A DNA stretch of 5,791 bases. Origin: Candidatus Poribacteria bacterium. GTDB lineage: Bacteria; Poribacteria; DTPJ01. The stretch spans positions 1 through 5,791 of the forward strand of contig DTPJ01000512.1 in NCBI GenBank assembly GCA_011334435.1. Direction: 5' to 3'. Each line of letters starts with the position of its first letter. Position 1 is the first letter of the stretch. Below the pieces are notes generated by a model, which was given only the letters and a program-made list of their open reading frames with translations, made no database searches and was not told the origin of the DNA. Below, one piece after another: positions 1-5,791 of this stretch. The position numbers and the translations under genes are program-made.

Positions 1-1332
1 ACAAAGCCAATTCATATTGTTATATTGCATTCAAACGATACGCATGGAAACCTAATTGCCTATGATAAAACAAATCAAGTCGGCGGTATAGCGAGGACCG
101 CAACTTTAATAAAGCAGATAAAAAATGAAAATAAGGATAATACACTTGTCCTTCATGCTGGCGATGAGCTATCAAGAGGAGACGAAATAACCGTTTGTTT
201 TGGCGGAGAAGCTAATATGCTGGCAATAGAGATGATGGGCTATGACGCTTTCACTCCCGGTAATGGGGATTTTTATTATGGCGTTAAAAATCTGATTAAA
301 CAAACTTCTCTCGTAAAATTTCCAATATTACTTTCTAACATAGTATATAAAGACACAGATCAACGAATATTCCAGCCTTATATCGTAAAAGAGATCAAAG
401 GGATAAAATTTGGGATACTTGGTCTCGGTATCATTCGCGAAGATCATCCATCAAGCCACAATATTAAACAACTTGATCCGATAGTTGTTGCAAAAAAGAT
501 AGTTCCAGAATTACAAAAAAAATCTGATATTATCATAGCTTTAACGCATATAGGTATTGGTGCAGATATTTTACTTGCCCAAAAAGTGCCAGAAATTGAT
601 ATAATAGTCGGCGGACATACGCATAATAAACTTGATAAACCGATGACAGTTCCAAGAAAAAATGGAAAAGGCGAAGTTATCATCGTTCAAGCGGGAGAAT
701 ATACACAATTTCTTGGTAGGTTAGACATATATGTTCAAAAAAACAACTCAAATCATTACGAAATTGTTCAATCAGAAGGACAACTTATCTCAATTGATGG
801 AAAAGTCCAAGAAGACAAGGCTATTTCAGAATTCTTAGAGCAATATTCAGAAAAACTTTCGCAGACGATAAAGACATTTAAGGAAGATATTCCAAAAACA
901 GACACACATGATAGCCCAATCGGAAAATTTCTCGCAGAAGCGGTTAAAGTAGAGACAAACAGCGATATTTCTTTACTTGATCTTGGCTCTGCACAAAATG
1001 GCATAAAAGCAGGCAATTTAACTCTTGGCGATGTTTATAAAATTCATCCTTGGCGAAATCAAATCCTGATTTACCAATTAACAGGAGAACAAATTCAAAA
1101 AATTCTAACAGAAAAAGGCCTCCTTGTTTTCGGATGCGAGTATGAAAAGTCAAATGAAGTTATAAACAAATTGATGATTAATGGAAAAGCGATCGATCTC
1201 GGTAAAACTTATAAAGTTGCCATAGATGAATACTTATCATACTCTTTGAAATCTATTAAAGATGTTCCATATCTTGAAACAGGAGAAACGATTGATGATA
1301 TTTTCTTAAAGTATCTTAAAAACAGTTCTTAG
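1..1332 (+). CDS. 5'-nucleotidase/UshA-like metallophosphatase, 5'-partial, with altered catalytic motif
   Basis: The frame is open from base 1 and ends at TAG (1330-1332), so the start codon and any signal peptide lie upstream. The in-frame TTG at 25 is not the start, because the conserved first strand (IVILHSNDTHG) begins before it. Numbering visible residues from base 1, the metal-site motifs are D13-x-H15 (NDTHG), GD at 54-55, N88, H183 (LTHIG) and H206/H208 (GGHTH). These are the classic calcineurin-like ligands of UshA/CpdB/SoxB-type enzymes. A 5_nucleotid_C-type domain follows from about residue 300 (DSPIGKFLAEAV, then LTLGDVYKIHPWRNQ). Family members are usually exported and hydrolyse nucleotides or cyclic nucleotides outside the cytoplasm. 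Here GNHEFD is replaced by GNGDFY, removing both dyad residues, and the NSGGIR and GGDG(F/Y) substrate motifs are absent. The fold assignment is firm; the activity and substrate are unknown. The gene probably shares an operon with the alpha-2-macroglobulin gene 22 bases downstream. Confidence 0.9.
   Translation, partial: TKPIHIVILHSNDTHGNLIAYDKTNQVGGIARTATLIKQIKNENKDNTLVLHAGDELSRGDEITVCFGGEANMLAIEMMGYDAFTPGNGDFYYGVKNLIKQTSLVKFPILLSNIVYKDTDQRIFQPYIVKEIKGIKFGILGLGIIREDHPSSHNIKQLDPIVVAKKIVPELQKKSDIIIALTHIGIGADILLAQKVPEIDIIVGGHTHNKLDKPMTVPRKNGKGEVIIVQAGEYTQFLGRLDIYVQKNNSNHYEIVQSEGQLISIDGKVQEDKAISEFLEQYSEKLSQTIKTFKEDIPKTDTHDSPIGKFLAEAVKVETNSDISLLDLGSAQNGIKAGNLTLGDVYKIHPWRNQILIYQLTGEQIQKILTEKGLLVFGCEYEKSNEVINKLMINGKAIDLGKTYKVAIDEYLSYSLKSIKDVPYLETGETIDDIFLKYLKNSS
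901..1300 (+). other. 5_nucleotid_C-like substrate-binding domain of the metallophosphatase
   Basis: Visible residues about 301-433 follow the plan of the UshA C-terminal domain. DSPIGKFLAEAV corresponds to the usual 'lGnlitDa' helix, LTLGDVYKIHPWRNQ to 'it.gdvy...Pf.N', LTGEQIQKIL to the next helix, and INGKAIDLGKTYKVAIDEYL to 'ing.pid..ktYkva..dyl'. In classical nucleotidases this domain holds the base and phosphate. The Arg-bearing NSGGIR signature reads LGSAQNGI here, and no GGDG loop follows DEYL. Domain boundaries are estimated by eye. Confidence 0.7.
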
Positions 1333-1337
1333 TAATT

Positions 1338-1345
1338 GAAAGGGG
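1338..1345 (+). promoter_or_regulatory. Shine-Dalgarno-like site for the alpha-2-macroglobulin gene
   Basis: GAAAGGGG ends nine bases before the ATG at 1355, a normal distance for a bacterial ribosome binding site. It decides between two nearby ATGs: the one at 1347 is only two bases downstream of this site and its frame stops after ten codons, whereas the one at 1355 opens the long frame. The 22-base gap between the genes holds no room for a terminator hairpin, which supports read-through from the upstream gene. Confidence 0.7.
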
Positions 1346-1354
1346 AATGCGAAA

Positions 1355-4300
1355 ATGGATAAAAACGGAAGTAACTTAGATCAAGATAAGAAAAACTGGT
1401 TCAGAGCAAACGCAAAATGGTTAGCTATAATTGCTGTCCTTGTTTTAATAATAATCATCGGTGCGATAAAAATGGCAGTTTCTCCAATCGGAGCATCTGT
1501 AAAAGTAGAATCATTTAAACCTGATGGTGAAGTCCCGCAGACTACAAATTTCACTATTGAATTCTCACAAGATATGGTGCTTGCTGATAAAGTTGGCGTC
1601 CAATTAGACAATGCACCAGTAGTCTTTACTCCTAATATAACAGGAAAATTTAGATGGACTGCACGCCATATATTGCAATTCTATCCAAATGTTATGCTAC
1701 TTCCGTCAACTCATTATACCGCTGAAATTTTGCCCAAAATAGGCTCAGAGATGGGCTATTACCTCAAAGGCAAGAGAAAGTTTAATTTTTATACTAAAAA
1801 GTTTATAGTTGATAATGCCTATCTATCGTTTAAATTTTCAAAGCCAAGTGACGAGATCGTCCCTATAATTGGAACAATAGAGTTTAACTATCCAGTAGAG
1901 TTAGACGCGGTCAAGAAACATCTTAATATAGCATATAAAACGGGAGACAAAATTCCATATCAAATAATAACTCCGCAGGCAGGGACAATAATCCAACTTG
2001 AAACAGAACCAATAGCCCATGCCGATAAAACACACACAATTCAAATGGTCATTGACAAAGAGCTTGTCCCAGCTAATGGCACAGAAGGTCTATCGGAGAA
2101 TTTCACAAAGAACTTTAACCTGAAAGCAGGCGGGGATTTAAAAGTTGAAGGTGTTTTTCCTGAACGTCAATTGGAATTCGGATATATAAAGATAAGATTT
2201 AACGCCCCAGTAGAGGCAGAACTTGCGAAGCAATATATAACAGTTAATCCTGTCAGTGAACTTCAACAGGAACTTAACTATCAATTCACATCAAATTTTC
2301 ATTATGTAGAGCTAAGGGGCAATTTTAAATCAGGGTCTGTATATTTTGTCACTATTAAGCAAGGATTGATGGGTGTAGATGGTTCTATCTTAAAAAGCGA
2401 CTTTTCCACTAATGTAGTTATGACTAATATTGAGCCGAATTTGGATTTTGTCGGCGAAGGCATCTATTTAGCTAAAAAGGGCAACCTTAATGTTGGGCTA
2501 TCCACTATTAATGTCAGAAAAGCACATATTGACGTTAGAAAGGTGTTTATAAATAACCTTACACATCTCATCAATGCAGGTGCTATGGACTCAAAATATT
2601 ATTGGTATGACACTGAGTCGTTTGGAAAACTGATACACTCTGAGGATTTAGATATACCTGATAGACCAAATGAGGAAATTGTAACTCCAATAAATATGGA
2701 ATCGTATCTTAAAGATGAATATATCGGGATATTTGATATACAAGCACGTAGTGAAGATGAATATTGGCGAGAAAGTAGAAAATTGGTGATGATAACCGAT
2801 CTTGGTATAACAGTCAAAAGAGCGGATAATCAATTCATCGTTTGGGTTCATTCGCTTTCTTCGCTTGATCCGATAAAAGACGCACAAGTTACGCTTTTAA
2901 GCAGTAATAATCAAACTATGAAAGTAGGCAAGACCAACGGCGATGGAATGGCAAAATTGGAAGTGCCGAAAAATATTATGGAGAATTTTAAGCCATTCGT
3001 CATCACTGTCGTAAAAGATGGCGACGTTTCATTCTTGGAACTGTCAAGAAGCCAAATATCCGTTACGGACTTTGACGTAGAAGGACGACCATATCTGCAA
3101 GATGGTTATGATGCTTATGTTTATGGTGATCGTGATATATACCGTCCTGGCGAAAAGGTGCATCTGGTAACAGTAGTCAGAGGGATGAAGGCAGAATTAC
3201 CGCCAGCTTTTCCATTGAAGATGGAAGTATTAGGTCCTGACAATAGGATATTTACAGAGTTTCGCAAGCGAACTAATGATAAAGGGGCATGTGACTTTGA
3301 TTTTGATATTCCAACTTATGCTATGACAGGCAACTATACAGCAAGAGTGATCGTCGGCAAAGACGATGAGATCGGCAGAGGACAGTTCAGTGTTGAGGAA
3401 TTTATGCCAGATCGTATGAAAGTTGAGGTTAAAACAGATGCAGAAACCTATGACTTAGGGCAAACCATTAAGATAGCAATATCTGCGGTAAATCTATTTG
3501 GTCCGCCTGCAAGTGGAAGATTAGTTGAAGTTATAAGTCAGATAGAAGATAGCCCATTTTCGCCAAAACAATGGTCAGGGTTCACATTCAGCAATCCGCA
3601 GAGACCGACAGCAAGGATAGTCAATGATTTAGGCAAAGGGAAATTAGATGATAACGGAAAATATTCATTGACGCAGAATTTGCCAGTAGGAATAATGCCA
3701 TCATCATCGCTTAAAAATACCATAAGTGCAACTGTCCACGAACAAGGCGGAAGGACAGTCACAGCATATAAGACAGTCACTTTACATCAATATCAATATT
3801 ATGTTGGATTGCGTCAAACCAAAGAAGGATATGGGGAGATAAACAGACCAAAAGAGATGGAATTCATCGTCCTTGATAAAAATGCCCAACCTGTTCCAAA
3901 TAGAAAATGCGATGTCTTCTGTTATCGTGTAACTTGGCAAACTATAATGAAAAAAGTAGATGGCAAGATTGATTATGTGTCAGAGCGACAAGAACAATTA
4001 GAAAACTCATTTTCTGTCACATCAGGCACGACTGCTGTAAAATTTGAATTTAGACCAAGCCAATATAGCGAATACAGAGTAGAGATCAAAGATACGGGAG
4101 GGCATTCGTCAGCGATCAGTTTCTATGTTTCGGGATGGGGCTATTCGCCGTGGGCAATGAGCAAACCAGAAAGGCTTGACATAGGATTAGATAAGACATC
4201 ATATAAGCCCGGTGAAACTGCAAAAGTTCAGATAAGATCGCCGTTTTCAGGACGACTTCTGCTGACCATTGATGGTGATAAAGTATATTATACTCAATCT

Positions 4301-5791
4301 GTCAAAATGGATAAAAATACTGCTACAATAAACGTTAAAATATCAGAAGAATATAAGCCTAATGTTTATATATCCGCAAGCGTTATCCGTTCAACGAAAT
4401 CGCTTGAACGTAATGCACCTGTTCGTGCTTTCGGCGTAACTCCTGCTATGGTAGATTCAAGCAAGAACAAATTATCAATAACATTAGATACGCCGTCTAA
4501 TATACGACCAAATAGTCAATTGAAGGTCTCATTCACAGTCAACGGAAGGAATAAAGAAGGATATGTCACTATCTCCGCTGTTGACGAGGGTATATGTCAA
4601 CTTACTAACTTTCAACCGCCTGATCCTTTTAACCATTTCTTCGGCAAGAAACGGCTTGAAGTAACTTCACACGATATTTATTCTTGGATATTGCCAGAGA
4701 TTGAGAGGGCAAAGGCATCATCAACGCCATCAGGAGGCGAACCGGGAGCAATTAGAAGACGTGTTTCGCCAATTAGCGTCGCAAGGGTAAAGCCTGTCGC
4801 ATTATGGTCAGGACTTGTAAAGGTTGGGAAAGATGGCAAAGGTTCGGTTACTTTTGATGTTCCGCAGTTTAACGGCAGTCTCAGAGTTATGGCAGTATCA
4901 TTCTCAAAAGATGAGTTCGGTTCTGCAAGAAAGGACGTAATTGTCCGTGATCCGATCGTCTTACTGCCGACTTTTCCAAGATTTATCGCAAGTGATGACC
5001 GATTTATTGTTCCAGTCAGTATTTTTAATGGCACAGATAGAAGGGATATTTTCACCGTAAAACTTACAGCAAGCGGTCCCGTAGAACAACCGTCGCCAAG
5101 CTCACAAAATATCACAATTTCCCCGAAAGAGGAAGGACAGGTCTCATTTACCATTAAAGCGAAAAATCAAATGGGCAAAGTGACGTTTAATTTAACAGCG
5201 AGTGGAGCTGGTGAAAAGGTATCTGATACAACGGAAGTCCCGTTAAGACCTGCGTCTCCGCCTGTTACAATGACAGGTAGCGGAGTTGTGAAAGCAGGGA
5301 CAACTGGAAAATTCACGTTGCCTGCCAATTGGATACCGGGGACAACTGATTTTAGCATAACAGTCTCATCTCTGCCAGCTATTCAATTTGCAGGAAGCCT
5401 TCAATATCTACTGCAATATCCTTATGGCTGTGCAGAACAGACTGCATCAAGGGTGTTTCCGTTGCTATATTTCAATGATATGGTAAAGGTGATAGAACCG
5501 AGATTATTTGGGACAAAGAGTGCGGACTACTTCGTTACAGAAGGCATAACAAAATTGATCAATATGCAGATGCCATCAGGCGATTTTTCGTTCTGGCCCT
5601 CCGTAGGATTAGGCAACGCTTGGACAAGCATATATGTCTCTCACTTCCTTATAGAAGCTAGGAAAGCAGGATACGAAGTCCCAGACAGAGTTTATAACAA
5701 CATGATTAAAGCAGTTAAAAGTCACGCAAGAAGCCCTATAACGGATAGCTGGCAGTTGGAGATAAAGACTTATGCTTGCTATGTGTTAGCG
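1355..5791 (+). CDS. Bacterial alpha-2-macroglobulin (YfhM/ECAM-like), thioester type, 3'-partial
   Basis: I translated all 1,479 codons from ATG 1355 to the window end and found no stop or frameshift. In order the product shows: a basic 21-residue N-terminus, a membrane helix (about 22-38), Ig/macroglobulin-like modules (about 50-345), a segment starting TDLGITVK (481), the YGDRDIYRPGE macroglobulin motif (590-600), VEEFMPDR (681), NLFGPPASG (713), a second YKPGE (950), AVDEGICQLT (1075), an Arg-rich bait region (about 1118-1147), VALWSG opening the A2M domain (1148), PRFIASDD (1208) and the thioester YPYGCAEQ with Cys1359 and Gln1362. In this family, cleavage of the bait by an attacking protease changes the shape of the protein and exposes the Cys-Gln thioester, which covalently traps the protease. 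The role is inferred to be periplasmic defence against proteases. E. coli YfhM is 1,653 residues with its thioester near 1,187, so about 350 residues are probably missing here. Confidence 0.95.
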   Translation, partial: MDKNGSNLDQDKKNWFRANAKWLAIIAVLVLIIIIGAIKMAVSPIGASVKVESFKPDGEVPQTTNFTIEFSQDMVLADKVGVQLDNAPVVFTPNITGKFRWTARHILQFYPNVMLLPSTHYTAEILPKIGSEMGYYLKGKRKFNFYTKKFIVDNAYLSFKFSKPSDEIVPIIGTIEFNYPVELDAVKKHLNIAYKTGDKIPYQIITPQAGTIIQLETEPIAHADKTHTIQMVIDKELVPANGTEGLSENFTKNFNLKAGGDLKVEGVFPERQLEFGYIKIRFNAPVEAELAKQYITVNPVSELQQELNYQFTSNFHYVELRGNFKSGSVYFVTIKQGLMGVDGSILKSDFSTNVVMTNIEPNLDFVGEGIYLAKKGNLNVGLSTINVRKAHIDVRKVFINNLTHLINAGAMDSKYYWYDTESFGKLIHSEDLDIPDRPNEEIVTPINMESYLKDEYIGIFDIQARSEDEYWRESRKLVMITDLGITVKRADNQFIVWVHSLSSLDPIKDAQVTLLSSNNQTMKVGKTNGDGMAKLEVPKNIMENFKPFVITVVKDGDVSFLELSRSQISVTDFDVEGRPYLQDGYDAYVYGDRDIYRPGEKVHLVTVVRGMKAELPPAFPLKMEVLGPDNRIFTEFRKRTNDKGACDFDFDIPTYAMTGNYTARVIVGKDDEIGRGQFSVEEFMPDRMKVEVKTDAETYDLGQTIKIAISAVNLFGPPASGRLVEVISQIEDSPFSPKQWSGFTFSNPQRPTARIVNDLGKGKLDDNGKYSLTQNLPVGIMPSSSLKNTISATVHEQGGRTVTAYKTVTLHQYQYYVGLRQTKEGYGEINRPKEMEFIVLDKNAQPVPNRKCDVFCYRVTWQTIMKKVDGKIDYVSERQEQLENSFSVTSGTTAVKFEFRPSQYSEYRVEIKDTGGHSSAISFYVSGWGYSPWAMSKPERLDIGLDKTSYKPGETAKVQIRSPFSGRLLLTIDGDKVYYTQSVKMDKNTATINVKISEEYKPNVYISASVIRSTKSLERNAPVRAFGVTPAMVDSSKNKLSITLDTPSNIRPNSQLKVSFTVNGRNKEGYVTISAVDEGICQLTNFQPPDPFNHFFGKKRLEVTSHDIYSWILPEIERAKASSTPSGGEPGAIRRRVSPISVARVKPVALWSGLVKVGKDGKGSVTFDVPQFNGSLRVMAVSFSKDEFGSARKDVIVRDPIVLLPTFPRFIASDDRFIVPVSIFNGTDRRDIFTVKLTASGPVEQPSPSSQNITISPKEEGQVSFTIKAKNQMGKVTFNLTASGAGEKVSDTTEVPLRPASPPVTMTGSGVVKAGTTGKFTLPANWIPGTTDFSITVSSLPAIQFAGSLQYLLQYPYGCAEQTASRVFPLLYFNDMVKVIEPRLFGTKSADYFVTEGITKLINMQMPSGDFSFWPSVGLGNAWTSIYVSHFLIEARKAGYEVPDRVYNNMIKAVKSHARSPITDSWQLEIKTYACYVLA
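1418..1468 (+). other. N-terminal transmembrane anchor of the alpha-2-macroglobulin
   Basis: Residues 22-38 are almost entirely Ile, Leu, Val, Ala and Gly (WLAIIAVLVLIIIIGAI). They are preceded by K12, K13, R17 and K21, which predicts the N-terminus in the cytoplasm and the rest outside. There is no cysteine in this part of the protein, so no lipobox, and no clear signal peptidase I site. I infer an uncleaved inner-membrane anchor holding the protein in the periplasm. Confidence 0.8.
1502..2389 (+). repeat. Three tandem Ig/macroglobulin-like modules
   Basis: Residues about 50-345 contain three diverged copies of a beta-sandwich signature: TIEFSQDMV (Phe70), TIEFNYPVE (Phe177) and IKIRFNAPVE (Phe282). 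The phenylalanines are 107 and 105 residues apart, matching one macroglobulin-sized domain each. The first copy (SFKPDGEVPQTTNFTIEF) looks like a bacterial Ig-like Big_5 module. The repeat is visible in the protein only; the DNA copies are not similar. Boundaries are approximate. Confidence 0.6.
3107..3418 (+). other. MG2-type macroglobulin domain of the alpha-2-macroglobulin
   Basis: Residues about 585-688 begin with YVYGDRDIYRPGEKV, the hallmark 'DR.iYRPGE' of the MG2 domain family, and end at VEEFMPDR, matching the usual 'eeF.P.R' link to the next domain. A related YKPGE at residues 950-954 marks a later macroglobulin domain. These domains form the ring that surrounds the bait and the trapped protease. 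Confidence 0.8.
4706..4795 (+). other. Probable bait region of the alpha-2-macroglobulin
   Basis: Residues about 1118-1147 lie between the AVDEGICQLT...FFGKKRL block and VALWSG, where bacterial members carry the protease bait. The stretch is low in bulky hydrophobics, rich in Ser, Pro and Gly, and then basic: IRRRVSPISVARVKP holds Arg1134-1136, Arg1144 and Lys1146. It looks exposed and cleavable by trypsin-like proteases. The placement comes from family layout, not from any cleavage evidence. Confidence 0.6.
4796..5074 (+). other. A2M domain
   Basis: Residues about 1148-1240 follow the A2M family (PF00207) pattern closely: VALWSGLVKVGKDGKGSV, then FDVPQFNGSLRVMAVSF (Arg1177), FGSARKDVIVRDP and LPTFPRFIASDD. 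The block comes straight after the bait region, as in E. coli YfhM. It is one of the best-conserved parts of the protein and makes the family call secure. Confidence 0.85.
5387..5791 (+). other. Thioester domain, cut by the window end
   Basis: From about residue 1345 the sequence reads FAGSLQYLLQYPYGCAEQTA, a near-consensus start of the thioester domain. Cys1359 (bases 5429-5431) and Gln1362 (5438-5440) are the pair that form the internal thioester. The helices that follow, including SGDFSFWPSVGLGNAW (1408-1423) and YVSHFLIEARKAGY (1427-1440), fit the alpha-helical barrel of this domain. The rest of the barrel and the C-terminal macroglobulin domains lie beyond the window. Confidence 0.9.

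Noticed and set aside
25..27. TTG as the start of the metallophosphatase
   Set aside because: The frame is open to base 1, and the conserved beta strand leading into NDTHG begins upstream of this codon. The true start is outside the window.
444..1153. Several reverse-strand open frames of 69-82 codons inside the first gene
   Set aside because: They overlap conserved metallophosphatase motifs on the + strand and show no family features or ribosome binding site of note.
1347..1349. ATG as an alternative start for the second gene
   Set aside because: Its frame differs from the long one and reaches a stop after ten codons. It is also too close to the GAAAGGGG site.
1333..1354. Terminator or promoter between the two genes
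   Set aside because: The gap is only 22 bases, has no inverted repeat, and is mostly taken up by the ribosome binding site.
2599..3780. Reverse-strand open frames of 72-80 codons inside the alpha-2-macroglobulin gene
   Set aside because: They sit across continuous, conserved + strand coding sequence; there is no independent evidence for translation.
4678..5154. A 158-codon open frame on the reverse strand
   Set aside because: It lies wholly inside the strongly conserved bait and A2M region of the + strand gene. Its translation has no recognisable motif, so it is a shadow of that gene.

Overview
The window holds two genes on the + strand, in the same direction and 22 bases apart. Both run off the window: the first lacks its 5' end and the second its 3' end. 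I find no RNA gene, CRISPR array, insertion sequence or phage gene, and no real reverse-strand gene. The DNA is AT-rich, with frequent ATA and AGA codons. The gene content (an exported metallophosphatase and a thioester alpha-2-macroglobulin) points to a bacterium, most likely one with a periplasm. I cannot name a phylum from the sequence.

Positions 1-1332 encode the remaining 443 residues of a protein of the 5'-nucleotidase / UshA-CpdB-SoxB metallophosphatase superfamily. It has the usual two domains: a calcineurin-like metal-binding domain and a 5_nucleotid_C-type domain. All the metal-ligand motifs can be recognised. However, the GNH(E/D)FD motif, which carries the catalytic His-Asp dyad in UshA, reads GNGDFY here. 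Several substrate-binding signatures of the C-terminal domain are also missing. The fold is clear but the substrate, and even catalysis, are in doubt.

Positions 1355-5791 encode the first 1,479 residues of a bacterial alpha-2-macroglobulin (YfhM/ECAM-like), with no stop or frameshift. It has an N-terminal membrane anchor, about three N-terminal Ig/macroglobulin-like modules, a YRPGE macroglobulin module, an Arg-rich bait region, an A2M domain and an intact thioester motif (YGCAEQ). The gene is cut off inside the thioester domain. Judging by E. coli YfhM, roughly 350 residues lie beyond the window.

The short gap with no terminator, and the Shine-Dalgarno-like sequence before the second gene, suggest co-transcription. 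Bacterial alpha-2-macroglobulins are thought to trap attacking proteases in the periplasm and are often encoded beside the peptidoglycan synthase gene pbpC. Here the visible partner is instead a metallophosphatase with an altered active site. That pairing, and the altered active site, are the most noteworthy points. Nothing in the window amounts to a clearly new multi-gene system.
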